This document shows positions 15,698 through 27,142 of a stretch of 64,000 nucleotides of DNA, in pieces. The notes beneath the pieces were generated by a model that did not search any database, had not been told where the DNA came from, and was given only the letters and a program-made list of their open reading frames with translations. The first letter of the stretch is position 1. Each line of letters begins with the position of its first letter. Both the position numbers and the translations under genes were made by a program. The stretch lies in contig QHTB01000131.1 of the NCBI GenBank assembly GCA_003220615.1, positions 33,244-97,243 on the forward strand, read 5' to 3'. The DNA is from Candidatus Rokuibacteriota bacterium. GTDB lineage: Bacteria > Methylomirabilota > Methylomirabilia > Rokubacteriales > CSP1-6.

Positions 15698-15905
15698 GGA
15701 GATCAAGGCCCACATCACCGGGATCGTGTTCCAGGTGACGGCGAAGCCCGGTGATCGGCTCCAGGCCGGCGATCCCGTCATCGTGCTCGAGTCCATGAAG
15801 ATGGAAATCCCGGTCGAGATGCCGCGAGCGGGCGCCGTCAAGGAGATCCGCGTGCAGGAAGGGCAGACCGTTCAGGAAGGCGATACCGTGGCCGTACTCG
15901 AGTAG
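15690..15905 (+). CDS. Small biotin carboxyl carrier protein
   Basis: 71 residues forming just a biotinyl domain. Lys37 in ESMKME is the biotin attachment site, flanked by the usual G-D-x-V-x-x-G-D-P turns. AAGGAG lies 6 bp before ATG 15690. It overlaps the carboxylase gene by 8 nt, and presumably swings between that subunit and the carboxyltransferase encoded at 17000. It lacks the long N-terminal extension of AccB, which fits BCCPs of acyl-CoA carboxylases and of decarboxylase systems. Confidence 0.92.
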   Translation: MPEEIKAHITGIVFQVTAKPGDRLQAGDPVIVLESMKMEIPVEMPRAGAVKEIRVQEGQTVQEGDTVAVLE

Positions 15906-15914
15906 GAGGACGTC

Positions 15915-16433
15915 ATGGCGGACAGCTCGAGCGTAGGACTCCTCCGTGGCCTCTACGATTATCACTGGTGGGCCAACCACCGGCTCTTCGGGACCGTTCG
16001 CGCGCTCGGTGAGGAGACGGCGCGGCGCGAGGTCGGCAAGCAGTTCAGCTTTCCGACGTTGAAGGGCATGTTCGCGCACCTCTATGGGGCCGACTTCATC
16101 TGGCTGTCGCGCTGGCAGGGCGTGCCGACGGGTCGCCTCATGGGTGATGGCGACTTCGCGACGCTGGCCGAGCTGCGCTCACGGTGGGACCGGCTCGAGG
16201 CGGAGCAGAAGGCGTTCGTCGAGGGACTGACGCCAGCCGACCTCGACCGCGTCGTGAGCTACAAGAACACCGAGGGCAAGGCGCTCGCCCCGCCCCTGTG
16301 GCAGGTGCTCCAGCACGTCCCGAACCACGCCACCCACCATCGCAGCGAGATTGCGACGATGCTGACGATGATCAGCGGCTCGCCGGCCGATAGCGGTATC
16401 GCCACGTACGCGAGCCAGTTCGCCGGCCGCTAA
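15915..16433 (+). CDS. DinB/YfiT-fold putative metal-dependent enzyme (copy 1)
   Basis: 172 residues with the four-helix DinB fold: helix one Y-D-Y-H-W-W-A-N-H-R-L-F, helix two M-F-A-H-L-Y-G-A-D-F-I-W-L, and the helix Q-H-V-P-N-H-A-T-H-H-R-S-E-I. The three His expected to bind a divalent metal (one in helix two, two in NHATHH) are all present. The family includes thiol transferases (bacillithiol, mycothiol-dependent) and damage-inducible proteins of unknown role. AGGAGG stands 8 bp before ATG 15915. It lies inside the acyl-CoA carboxylase operon and is followed by a paralogue with the same helices. Confidence 0.82.
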   Translation: MADSSSVGLLRGLYDYHWWANHRLFGTVRALGEETARREVGKQFSFPTLKGMFAHLYGADFIWLSRWQGVPTGRLMGDGDFATLAELRSRWDRLEAEQKAFVEGLTPADLDRVVSYKNTEGKALAPPLWQVLQHVPNHATHHRSEIATMLTMISGSPADSGIATYASQFAGR

Positions 16434-16457
16434 GACCCCGGCGCGGGAGAGCAGGCG

Positions 16458-16997
16458 ATGGGCGACGTGACGACGCTCGAGATGATGCGCGGGCTCTACG
16501 AGTACCACCGCTGGGCCAACCGGCGGCTCTTCGACGTGGCGATCGGACTCGGTGACGACGTGACCGCGCGCGACCTCGGGAAGTCGTTCAGCTTTCCCAC
16601 CATCAAGGCGATGTTCACGCACATCTACGGAGCCGACTTCTTGTGGTTTCAGTGCTGGAAGGCGATCACGCCGGTCCGGAGGCTTCGGGACGGTGATTTT
16701 CCGACGCTGGCCGCCGTGCGGGCGCCGTGGGACGAGTTCGAGAAGGAGCAGGCGATGTTCATCGACACGTTGACGCCGGCCGACCTCGGGCGCGCCGTGG
16801 AGTTCGTCAGCGTCGCCTATCCGCGTCCCGATGGCGGTGCCTATCAGCTTCCGTTGTGGTCGGCGCTCCAACACGTGGCCAACCACGGAACCCATCACCG
16901 GAGCGAGATCGCCACGATGATCACGATGGTCAGCGGCTCGCCCCCGGGGACCGATCTCGCGGTCCGCTACTTCCGCGCCCAGGGATTTCCAGGCTGA
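16458..16997 (+). CDS. DinB/YfiT-fold putative metal-dependent enzyme (copy 2)
   Basis: 179 residues, a clear tandem duplicate of the gene at 15915: Y-E-Y-H-R-W-A-N-R-R-L-F, K-S-F-S-F-P-T-I-K-A-M-F-T-H-I-Y-G-A-D-F and the metal-binding Q-H-V-A-N-H-G-T-H-H-R-S-E-I. Spacing of the metal His residues is the same in both. The insertion R-P-D-G-G-A-Y-Q accounts for the small length difference. GGGAGAG precedes ATG 16458. It ends 2 bp before the carboxyltransferase start, so all five genes 14351-18553 look co-transcribed. Substrate unknown. Confidence 0.82.
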   Translation: MGDVTTLEMMRGLYEYHRWANRRLFDVAIGLGDDVTARDLGKSFSFPTIKAMFTHIYGADFLWFQCWKAITPVRRLRDGDFPTLAAVRAPWDEFEKEQAMFIDTLTPADLGRAVEFVSVAYPRPDGGAYQLPLWSALQHVANHGTHHRSEIATMITMVSGSPPGTDLAVRYFRAQGFPG

Positions 16998-16999
16998 CG

Positions 17000-18553
<1,554 letters not shown>

Positions 18554-18598
18554 GTGACCGACGAGGGCGCGGCTTAGCTGGCTCGAGGCGTGGGGGGT

Positions 18599-18623
18599 GT
18601 GGGGGGCATGTCGGGCCCCCCAC
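18599..18623. terminator. Bidirectional terminator-like hairpin between pccB-type gene and rpoD
   Basis: Perfect 9 bp stem GTGGGGGGC (18599-18607)/GCCCCCCAC (18615-18623) with a 7 nt loop in the 74 bp gap between two convergent genes. On the plus strand it is followed by a modest T-containing run, on the minus strand by none, so termination may be partly structure-driven. Confidence 0.6.
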
Positions 18624-18627
18624 GTTC

Positions 18628-20121
18628 CTAATTTTCGACGAAGGCCTTGAGGTTCCTTCCGCGCAACGGGTGGCGAAGCTTGCGCAACGCCTTGGCCTCG
18701 ATCTGGCGAATGCGCTCGCGCGTCACGGCGAAGCGCTTGCCGACCTCCTCCAGCGTGTGCTCGCCTTCCTCGCCGATGCCGAACCGGAGGCGGAGGATCT
18801 CCTTCTCCTTCGGAGACAGCATGGCCAGCGCCCGCTCCACCTGGGTGGAGAGGTCCTGGCTCAACAGCGTATCGTTCGGCGACCCCGCCGACTTGTCCTC
18901 GAGGAAATCGCCGAGCTCCGAGTCCTCGCCGATCGGCGTCTCAAGCGAGAGCGGCTTGCGCGACGACTCGAGGATGAGCCGGACCTTCTTGGCCGGCACG
19001 CCGGTCCGCTGGGCCAGTTCCTCCGGAGTGGGCTCGCGGCCAAGCTCGTTGACCATCGCCCGGTTCACCCGAGAGATCCGGTTCAGCGTCTCGACCATGT
19101 GCACGGGGATCCGAATCGTCCGCGAGTGGTCGGCGATGGCGCGCGTGATCGCCTGGCGGATCCACCACGTCGCGTACGTGGAGAACTTGAAGCCGCGGCG
19201 GTACTGGAAGCGATCCACCGCCTTCATCAGCCCGATGTTGCCCTCCTGGATCAGGTCGAGCAGGCTCAGGTCGCTTCCCAGGTAGCGCTTGGCCACGGAG
19301 ACGACGAGGCGGAGGTTGGCCTCCATCAACTCCTTCTTGGCCTGGCGCACCTCACGATCGCTGCGGGCGATCTCGGTCAGCAACGCCTGGAGCTGACGAC
19401 GCGGCAGTCCGACCTCGCGCTCGAGGTGACGGACTTCGCGAGCGACGACCTGGCTCTTGCCGCGCCGGACCTCGGAGCCGAGCTGCTCGATGCGCTCGCA
19501 CTGCCGTCGGATGCGGGCCACCAGGTCGTCGATCAGCGCCGGCTTGAGCGGCATGTCGGCGATGACCTTCTGAATGGCCTCACGGTTGGCGGCGATCCAC
19601 TTCGCGTAGTTCGCCCGCGTCGTGGCCGAGCGGCGCTTGTCTCGGAGCGACTGGTGGAGCCGGTCGATCTCCCGCTCCAGCCGACGGATCCGCGCAAAGG
19701 CGGCAAGGACGCGCTTGATCTCGCCAGCGTCCAGCTCCCCGCCTTCGGGGAGGACGATGACGTCGTCCGCAGCGATCTGCTCGTGACGGAGGCGGTCTCC
19801 GAAGTCGAGGAGAGCACGCAGCGCCATGGGGATGGCGGCCAGCAGTCTGCGCAGCGCGATCTGGCCGACCTCGATCCGGCGGCCGATCTCGACTTCCTGC
19901 CGCGCGGTGAGCAGCGGCACCTTCCCGATCTCCTTGAGGTAGAGGCGGACCGGGTCCTCGCCCCGGGCGGGCAGGGGGGTGAACGCCTCTTCGGGAACGG
20001 GCTCCGGGGTCTCGGCCTCGTCCTCGGTCAGTGGCGTCGGCTCGGCCGTCTCCTCGGTTGCCAACGGGGTGGGCACCCCGTGGTTGGTTTCGGCCTCTTG
20101 ATCGCGTTCCCTGAATGTCAT
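18628..20121 (-). CDS. rpoD: Primary sigma factor RpoD (sigma-70)
   Basis: 497 residues. An acidic, proline-rich N-terminus (1-50) replaces a recognisable region 1.1; region 1.2 reads [11 protein letters not shown]; region 2 contains [33 protein letters not shown] and [17 protein letters not shown]; region 3 [14 protein letters not shown]; region 4 [10 protein letters not shown] and [17 protein letters not shown]. These identify the group 1/2 sigma-70 class, and the [17 protein letters not shown] helix is that of housekeeping sigma. It directs RNA polymerase to -35/-10 promoters of the kind seen in this window. Unlike many genomes there is no dnaG immediately upstream. A second, group 2 sigma elsewhere cannot be excluded. 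Confidence 0.9.
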   Translation of the reverse strand: MTFRERDQEAETNHGVPTPLATEETAEPTPLTEDEAETPEPVPEEAFTPLPARGEDPVRLYLKEIGKVPLLTARQEVEIGRRIEVGQIALRRLLAAIPMALRALLDFGDRLRHEQIAADDVIVLPEGGELDAGEIKRVLAAFARIRRLEREIDRLHQSLRDKRRSATTRANYAKWIAANREAIQKVIADMPLKPALIDDLVARIRRQCERIEQLGSEVRRGKSQVVAREVRHLEREVGLPRRQLQALLTEIARSDREVRQAKKELMEANLRLVVSVAKRYLGSDLSLLDLIQEGNIGLMKAVDRFQYRRGFKFSTYATWWIRQAITRAIADHSRTIRIPVHMVETLNRISRVNRAMVNELGREPTPEELAQRTGVPAKKVRLILESSRKPLSLETPIGEDSELGDFLEDKSAGSPNDTLLSQDLSTQVERALAMLSPKEKEILRLRFGIGEEGEHTLEEVGKRFAVTRERIRQIEAKALRKLRHPLRGRNLKAFVEN

Positions 20122-20445
20122 GCTGTCACCCGAAAATCATCACGATTCATCGCTTCGTTTTGATGCGAGTGCGGCCGGTTTCGATTCCGCTCGTCTCTTG
20201 GGGCCCCAGTCGCTACAAGAAGCAAGCCACCCAACCGCTCGATCACCTAAATCGCCGTATATACGTCCCTGCCAGATGGGACGGATCGAAGGGCTGGGTA
20301 TTCTCCTTCACGTATTGGGGCGAATGTTGCTCTGCTATCATGGCGCGGTTGGGGACTCCATGAGGGCCGGAGTGGTCGCCGCGCGTCGTGAACAGCCCCG
20401 TCGTTACAACATGACCATTGTCCCGGCGGGGGTGTAGGGCCGGCC
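20122..20445. other. Divergent intergenic region between rpoD and malic enzyme gene
   Basis: 324 bp without a credible gene. Short open frames here lack ribosome sites and family resemblance. The stretch 20245-20275 is locally AT-richer, and the right half holds an extended -10 promoter candidate for the malic enzyme gene (listed separately). I see no riboswitch or terminator. The rpoD promoter must also lie here but I cannot place it reliably. Confidence 0.6.
20313..20341 (+). promoter_or_regulatory. Candidate extended -10 promoter for the malic enzyme gene
   Basis: TGC-TATCAT (20333-20341) forms an extended -10 box; upstream TATTGG (20313-20318, 17 bp spacing) is a weak -35. It would start transcripts about 100 nt before the GTG at 20446. 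Confidence 0.4.
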
Positions 20446-21873
<1,428 letters not shown>

Positions 21874-21890
21874 CGGGTGGGTTCCGGCTG

Positions 21891-22700
21891 GTGAGTTTTT
21901 CAACGATGATGAATCGGGAAGATCCGCGCAGCCAGGTCGCGCCTCGATCAGGCCCCCCACGACCTGACCCGGGCGCGCGGGCCCCGCTTCAATGGTCCGT
22001 CATCATCCCTGCCTACAACGAGGCGCACCGCCTCCCGCGTTACCTCGACACCGTCGTCGCCTACTTCGACGGCCGTGGTCAGCCTTACGAAGTGATCGTC
22101 GTCGACGACGGGAGCACCGACGACACCGCCCAGCTCGTCGAAGGCCTCGCGCGGCACCACCCGGAAGTCCGCGTGCTCCGGAGCGGCCGCAACGAAGGCA
22201 AGGGCGCGGCCGTTCGAAGAGGAATGATCGCGGCGCGCGGCGACTGGCGGCTGTTCGCCGACGCCGACGGGGCGACACCCATCACCGAGCTCAAGCGCCT
22301 GGAGGCGGCCCTGGCCGCCGGCGCCGACATTGCAATCGGTTCTCGCGGTTTGTCGGACGCCTCCATCTCGCTCCAGACTCGTCGTCACCGCGTCATGGCC
22401 GGACGGCTCTTCAACTGGGTCGTCGGACGCACCGGCCTTCATGGGATTCACGACAGCCAGTGCGGGTTCAAGGCCCTGAGAGCCACCGCGGCGGACGCGC
22501 TCTTTCCGCGAATGACCATCGAAGGCTTCGGCTTCGACGTCGAGCTGCTCCTGCGCGCTCGACGGGCCGGCTTCGAGGTGGCCGAGGTCGCCGTGAACTG
22601 GGCCGATCAGCCGGGCAGCAAGTCCAGTGTCCTGCGCGACGGCCCGCGCATGATGTGGCAGATCCTCCGCGCCCGGAGTCGTTTGGGGAAGACGGGATGA
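21891..22700 (+). CDS. GT2 glycosyltransferase, polyprenyl-phosphate glucosyl/mannosyltransferase type
   Basis: 269 residues (GTG 21891; ATG 21906 or 21909 may be the real start because the first 30 residues are low complexity). GT-A motifs: SVIIPAYNEAHRLP, VVDDGSTDDT, GRNEGKGAAVRRGM, the metal-binding DADGATP and the C-terminal H-D-S-Q-C-G-F-K-A-L-R and I-E-G-F-G-F-D-V-E-L-L. These last two are typical of Alg5/DPM1-like enzymes that load undecaprenyl or dolichyl phosphate with a sugar. No C-terminal membrane helices are present. The downstream GT39-like membrane enzyme is the kind that uses such a lipid-linked sugar, so they may work together. Confidence 0.88.
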   Translation: MSFSTMMNREDPRSQVAPRSGPPRPDPGARAPLQWSVIIPAYNEAHRLPRYLDTVVAYFDGRGQPYEVIVVDDGSTDDTAQLVEGLARHHPEVRVLRSGRNEGKGAAVRRGMIAARGDWRLFADADGATPITELKRLEAALAAGADIAIGSRGLSDASISLQTRRHRVMAGRLFNWVVGRTGLHGIHDSQCGFKALRATAADALFPRMTIEGFGFDVELLLRARRAGFEVAEVAVNWADQPGSKSSVLRDGPRMMWQILRARSRLGKTG

Positions 22701-23851
22701 TGTCGGCGCGCAGCGCGCTGATCGAGCCATTCCTCGCCGTCGAGATGAGCGAGCGGGCAGAAGACCTCGAGCGGCGGGGCATCGACGTGGTTCACCTGGA
22801 GTTCGGCGAGCCCGACTTCGAAGCGCCCGCTGTCGTCCGAGACGCAGCGGAGAAGGCTCTGAAGGATGGCCGCACCAAGTACACCCACAGCCTGGGCATC
22901 CTCGCGCTTCGCGAGGCGATCTCCGAGCACTACCGCGTGACGTACGGTGTCGACGTCTCTCCCGAGCGCATCCTCGTCACGCCCGGCACCTCGCCCGCCA
23001 TGCTGCTCCTGTTCGGCCATCTTCTCGACGCCGGCGACGAGGTCGTGCTGTCGGATCCGTATTACGCCTGCTATCCGAACTTCATCCGCTATGCCGGAGG
23101 CGTTCCGGCCACCGTCGGGATCACGGGCCATGACGGGTTTCAGTTGCGAGCCGACGCCGTGGCCGGGCGCATCGGTGCCCGGACGAAAGCCATCCTGATC
23201 AACTCGCCCAGCAACCCGACCGGGACCGTGCTCGCTCCCGATAGCCTGCGTGGCATCGCCGCGCTGGGCGGGAAGGGGGGGCCGGTGATCGTCTCCGACG
23301 AGATCTATCACGGGCTTACGTACGAGGGCCGGGACCGGACGATCCTGGAGTTCACCGATCACGCGTTCGTCCTCAACGGGTTCTCCAAGGCCTACGCGAT
23401 GACCGGTTGGCGCCTCGGCTACCTCATCGCGCCCGCGGATCACGTCCGGGCACTGCAGAAGGCGTTCGGTAACTTCTTCATCTCGACCAACGAGTTCGTC
23501 CAGTGGGGGGGTGTCGCGGCACTTCGGGAAGCGGGCGAGGACAGCCGGCGCTTCCGCGCGATCTTCGACGAGCGCCGGCACGCGATGGTGGCCGGCCTGC
23601 GAGCGCTCGGCCTCGGCGTGGAGCACGAGCCGACCGGCGCCTTCTACGTGTTGGCCGACGCCCGACGTTTCTCCGCCGATTCGCGCCAGCTGGCCCTGGA
23701 GCTGCTCGAACGGTGCCACGTTGCCGTCACGCCAGGCATCGCCTTCGGCGACAACGCGGAGGGGTATCTGCGGTTTTCGTATGCCGCGTCGCTCGAGCGC
23801 ATCCAGGAAGGGCTCGCGCGTCTTGGCCCTTTCCTGGCCGGGCCCCGGTGA
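22697..23851 (+). CDS. PLP-dependent aminotransferase class I/II
   Basis: 384 residues. Fold-type I motifs: V-H-L-E-F-G-E-P-D-F, Y-T-H-S-L-G-I-L-A-L-R-E-A-I, S-D-P-Y-Y-A-C-Y, NSPSNPTG, the PLP-pairing SDEIYHGL and the Schiff-base Lys in NGFSKAYAMTGWRLGY. C-terminal G-Y-L-R-F-S-Y-A binds substrate carboxylate. This is the aspartate/alanine-type aminotransferase group; the amino donor cannot be deduced. ATG 22697 overlaps the preceding stop, and the stop overlaps the HIT gene start, so it belongs to the operon 21891-28985. Confidence 0.9.
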   Translation: MMSARSALIEPFLAVEMSERAEDLERRGIDVVHLEFGEPDFEAPAVVRDAAEKALKDGRTKYTHSLGILALREAISEHYRVTYGVDVSPERILVTPGTSPAMLLLFGHLLDAGDEVVLSDPYYACYPNFIRYAGGVPATVGITGHDGFQLRADAVAGRIGARTKAILINSPSNPTGTVLAPDSLRGIAALGGKGGPVIVSDEIYHGLTYEGRDRTILEFTDHAFVLNGFSKAYAMTGWRLGYLIAPADHVRALQKAFGNFFISTNEFVQWGGVAALREAGEDSRRFRAIFDERRHAMVAGLRALGLGVEHEPTGAFYVLADARRFSADSRQLALELLERCHVAVTPGIAFGDNAEGYLRFSYAASLERIQEGLARLGPFLAGPR

Positions 23852-24273
23852 CGGGACCATCCGAGTGTCCGGCGTGCTCGGGGCAGTGGCCCCGGCCCGA
23901 GCAGCGCATCGCTGACTTCGATCAGTGCATCGTGTACCTCCACGACGATCAGTTCTTTCCGGGTTGGACGGTCCTGGTGCTGAAGCGTCACGCCACTGAG
24001 CTGTTCGCGCTCACGCCGCCCGAGCGAGCCGCCCTCATGGAGGAGGTCTCGAACGTCGCGGAGGCCCTGGCCGGCGTCTTCAATGCCCATAAGATGAACT
24101 ACGAGCTGCTGGGCAATCAGATCGCGCATATTCACTGGCATCTCATCCCGCGTCTCGCCGACGATCCGCGGCGAGCCGAGCCCGTGTGGCGACACGACCA
24201 CCGGCCGCTCGCCTTGCCGGCGGCCGAGCGCAACGAGCGCATCGCGCGGATCCGCGCCGCGCTCAAGCGCTGA
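23848..24273 (+). CDS. HIT-family hydrolase
   Basis: 141 residues with the histidine triad HIHWHLIPR near residue 92-100, plus an N-terminal C-P-A-C that may bind zinc. HIT proteins hydrolyse or transfer nucleoside monophosphates (for example Ap4A, AMP-lysine). The conserved N-Y-E-L-L-G-N-Q-I-A-H segment leads into the triad. GTG 23848 overlaps the aminotransferase stop by 4 nt. The neighbours do not point to one substrate. Confidence 0.88.
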   Translation: MTGPSECPACSGQWPRPEQRIADFDQCIVYLHDDQFFPGWTVLVLKRHATELFALTPPERAALMEEVSNVAEALAGVFNAHKMNYELLGNQIAHIHWHLIPRLADDPRRAEPVWRHDHRPLALPAAERNERIARIRAALKR

Positions 24274-24278
24274 CCGCG

Positions 24279-24998
24279 ATGGACCAGGCGTACGTCGCCG
24301 CCCACATCGAGGAGGATCGCCGGCACTGGTGGTTCCGTGGACGTCTGCGAGTGCTGCTGGCCGTGCTCCGCGCGTCGCTCCCGCGGCGTCGACTCCGGCT
24401 GCTCGAGCTGGGGTGCGGCACCGGTAACGTCCTGCGCGCCCTCGGCGAGTTCGGCGACAGCGTGGGCATGGAACGCGACGAACGCTTGATCGCGGCGGCC
24501 CGTGCCGACGGCCTCGACGTTCGGCGCGGAACGATCCCGGGTGATCTGGTCGTGCCCGAGGGCTGGGCCGACGTGGTGCTCCTCCTCGACGTGCTCGAGC
24601 ACCTGGACGACGAAGGCGCCGCGCTTGAGACGGCGCGACGCGCACTCGCGGCCGGAGGAACGCTCGTCATCACTGTGCCCGCCTTCGCCTGGCTCTGGAG
24701 CGCTCACGATCGTGCGCTCGGCCATCGGCGCCGCTACACGGCAGGGCAGCTCCGTCGCGTCGTGGAGCGCGCGGGCTTTGCCGTGGCGCGCGTGACGTAC
24801 TTCGGCACGCTGCTGTTTCCAGCCTTCGCGCTGGTTCGGTGGCTCAAGCGCGGCCGTGGCGTGGCGGCTCACGATCTCAGACGGCCGCCGGCCGCTCTCA
24901 ATGCGCTGCTCGCTTCGTGCTTCGCGGCCGAGCGCCACCTCGTTCCCCGACTCCGGTTGCCGGTCGGATCATCGCTCCTCTTGATCGCCCATCGATGA
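24279..24998 (+). CDS. SAM-dependent class I methyltransferase
   Basis: 239 residues. SAM-binding motif I LLELGCGTGNVL, motif II acidic M-E-R-D, motif post-I L-L-L-D-V-L-E-H-L and F-A-W-L-W-S-A-H-D belong to Methyltransf_11/23-type enzymes often found in polysaccharide and lipid clusters. The N-terminal H-W-W-F-R-G-R is typical of this subgroup. A C-terminal hydrophobic, basic region could contact membrane. It begins 5 bp after the HIT gene and overlaps the next gene by 4 nt. The target is unknown; a sugar or quinone-like lipid is plausible from context. Confidence 0.85.
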   Translation: MDQAYVAAHIEEDRRHWWFRGRLRVLLAVLRASLPRRRLRLLELGCGTGNVLRALGEFGDSVGMERDERLIAAARADGLDVRRGTIPGDLVVPEGWADVVLLLDVLEHLDDEGAALETARRALAAGGTLVITVPAFAWLWSAHDRALGHRRRYTAGQLRRVVERAGFAVARVTYFGTLLFPAFALVRWLKRGRGVAAHDLRRPPAALNALLASCFAAERHLVPRLRLPVGSSLLLIAHR

Positions 24999-27142
24999 CT
25001 CCCGTTTGGTCCCGGCGATGGGAGTGGGCAGTGGTCGGCGCCGTGTGGCTCGTTCTCGTGGGCGTGACCGCGATGTGGCTCGCCATCGACCGGCATCCAC
25101 CCGAGTGGGATTATGCCAATCACCTCGAGCGCGCCGTGCTGTGCTGGCGTGGCCTGGTGACCGGAGACGTCGCGGCAGTGCTGGGGCGCTCTTCGTTCTA
25201 TCCGCCACTCGTTCCCTGTCTGGCCGGCCTTCTATTCCGCGTGATGCCGTCGGACGCGGCGTTCGGCCAGATCGTCGTCCTCGCCTTCCTCGGGCTCGGC
25301 ATGGCCGCGACCTACGTGCTCGCGCGGCAGTGGGCCAATGGCGGGGGCGCCGTGGTGGCGGCGGTCCTGGTGGGCACCGCGCCGTCCGTCGTGCAACTCA
25401 CGCTTCGTTTTCAACTCGACGTGCCGCTGATGGCCATGGTCGTCGTGGCGCTCGAGACACTCCTGCGCACCCAGGGCTTCAAACGCGTCGGCTGGTCGCT
25501 GGCCGTCGGGATCATCGTCGGGCTCGGCCTGCTGACCAAGCCGCCCTTCGTCGTCTATGTGGCGCCGGCGATCATTCTCTCCGTTCTCGCGGTGAGGACC
25601 CGAGACGCGGTGTGGAACACGATGGCCGCGACGCTGGTGACGCTCATCATCGCCGTGCCGTGGTACGGGCCGCGCATCCTCGGCATCCCGATGCAAGTGC
25701 AAAGCCGGTCCTTCAAGCAGGCCGCCGAATCGGGACTTCCTGATGCCCTCAGCGCGACTTCGCTCGCCTATTACCCGTTGAATTTCGCCGCCCAGTTCGG
25801 CGTCGTGGGCGTCGCAATGTTCATGGTCGGGCTCGTCGTCGTGCTGGGCCGCGGGTACTGGTACGTCCTCGCCGGGCTCGCCCCGCTCGTGGCATTCTTT
25901 CTGATCCAGAACAAGCAGCTCCGCTACACGCTGCCGCTGCTCCCGCTCGCCGCGGTGGCGGCCGGGATCGGCTTCTCGGCATTACCCCGCAGCGTCCGTG
26001 CCTTCACCGGGGCGCTCGTCGCGGTGGCGGCCGCAGTGCAGGTCTCGTCCACGCTGTTCGCCGTTCCGCCTGCGCTGAGCGTGCCGCTGGTCGGCATCCG
26101 CCTCACCGAGCCGTCGCCACCGTCGCGCGCCGCATGGCAGCAGCGCCCGATTCTCTCCCTGATCGCGCGAGACGCCTCGGGTCGGGACGCGATGGTCAGC
26201 GTGCCGCCGAACAGCGCGTGGTTCTCGATCGCCAATTTCAGGTATTACGCCGTCCGCGATGATCTGCCCCTACGGTTCATGCGCGCCTGGGACGACGAGC
26301 CTCTCGGCGTCGATTACATGATTCTCAAAACGGGCGACGTCGGTCCACCGTGGACGGCCGAGAGGCCGCGGCGAATCGTCGCGCGCCTGGCCGCGGATCG
26401 TCATCTCGACGCCGCGTTCCCCGTCATCGGTGAGTTTCCGCTGCCCGACGGCTCGCGGGCCACCGTACGTGCCCGCCGCCTCCCCGTCGTGAGCGGCGCC
26501 GCCGACACCCTGGCTCGTGCCCTGGCCGGTGCGCTACGACAGCGCGCCGCTGACGTGGCGCGGGACGTCGAAGGCCTCGAGGTCGCGGTCGAGCCCGGCG
26601 ATGCCATCCAGCAGGGACGAGCCCGGCGCGTCGTGGTCTCCGCCACCGCCGCCACGCTGGGGGACACGCGTCGTCGCGGCGTCGCGCTCCTGCGCGCCCA
26701 CGATCTGCGACTCGTGTTGGAGGATCTCGTGTTCAACGCGTCGAGCCTGATGGCCGAGGGCCGGCTCGATCCCCTCGATCTCGGCCGGCTGCGGCTGGAG
26801 CGGCTCTCGGTGACGGCCGACGACTTCCACGCCTTCCTCGCGGCTGGCAAAGATCGCGGACGGACACAGGTCGCCTTCGATCGCGGGTTCGCCGACGTGC
26901 GGATGGAGCTTCCGGGGCCGGACATCAGCGCACGCGTCCGCTTCGTGCCGGCTTCGGACCGGCCGTTCGCGCTGGCCGCCGATCGCGTCCGGGTGGGCGG
27001 CGTCCCGGTGCCGTCCCTGCTCGTCGGCTGGGTGATGAACGTGATCGATCCGTCGCGGGGCATCGCCGCGCGCCTGCCGTTTCCGGTCGAGGTCGCTCGG
27101 ATCGAGATCGTGCCGGCCGGGCTCCAGGTGGGGGGATCGTGA
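24995..27142 (+). CDS. GT39-like membrane glycosyltransferase fused to LmeA/DUF2993-like domain
   Basis: 715 residues. The first 400 contain about ten hydrophobic helices (for example A-V-V-G-A-V-W-L-V-L-V-G-V, I-I-V-G-L-G-L-L, A-G-L-A-P-L-V-A-F-F-L-I). The catalytic E-W-D-Y-A-N-H motif in the first periplasmic loop (about residue 37) matches GT39/GT83 PMT/ArnT-type enzymes, which use lipid-phosphate sugars. After a soluble loop (400-500) comes a beta-rich domain of about 215 residues resembling DUF2993/LmeA lipid-binding proteins: R-R-V-V-V-S-A-T, L-E-D-L-V-F-N-A-S-S-L, P-D-I-S-A-R-V-R-F, and terminal D-P-S-R-G-I-A-A-R-L-P-F-P. The join is in one uninterrupted frame. Start overlaps the methyltransferase stop. 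Confidence 0.7.
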   Translation: MTPVWSRRWEWAVVGAVWLVLVGVTAMWLAIDRHPPEWDYANHLERAVLCWRGLVTGDVAAVLGRSSFYPPLVPCLAGLLFRVMPSDAAFGQIVVLAFLGLGMAATYVLARQWANGGGAVVAAVLVGTAPSVVQLTLRFQLDVPLMAMVVVALETLLRTQGFKRVGWSLAVGIIVGLGLLTKPPFVVYVAPAIILSVLAVRTRDAVWNTMAATLVTLIIAVPWYGPRILGIPMQVQSRSFKQAAESGLPDALSATSLAYYPLNFAAQFGVVGVAMFMVGLVVVLGRGYWYVLAGLAPLVAFFLIQNKQLRYTLPLLPLAAVAAGIGFSALPRSVRAFTGALVAVAAAVQVSSTLFAVPPALSVPLVGIRLTEPSPPSRAAWQQRPILSLIARDASGRDAMVSVPPNSAWFSIANFRYYAVRDDLPLRFMRAWDDEPLGVDYMILKTGDVGPPWTAERPRRIVARLAADRHLDAAFPVIGEFPLPDGSRATVRARRLPVVSGAADTLARALAGALRQRAADVARDVEGLEVAVEPGDAIQQGRARRVVVSATAATLGDTRRRGVALLRAHDLRLVLEDLVFNASSLMAEGRLDPLDLGRLRLERLSVTADDFHAFLAAGKDRGRTQVAFDRGFADVRMELPGPDISARVRFVPASDRPFALAADRVRVGGVPVPSLLVGWVMNVIDPSRGIAARLPFPVEVARIEIVPAGLQVGGS

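Noticed and set aside
20115..20437. Two short open frames in the rpoD-malic enzyme gap
   Set aside because: No ribosome site, overlapping each other, and they cover the likely promoters of both neighbours.
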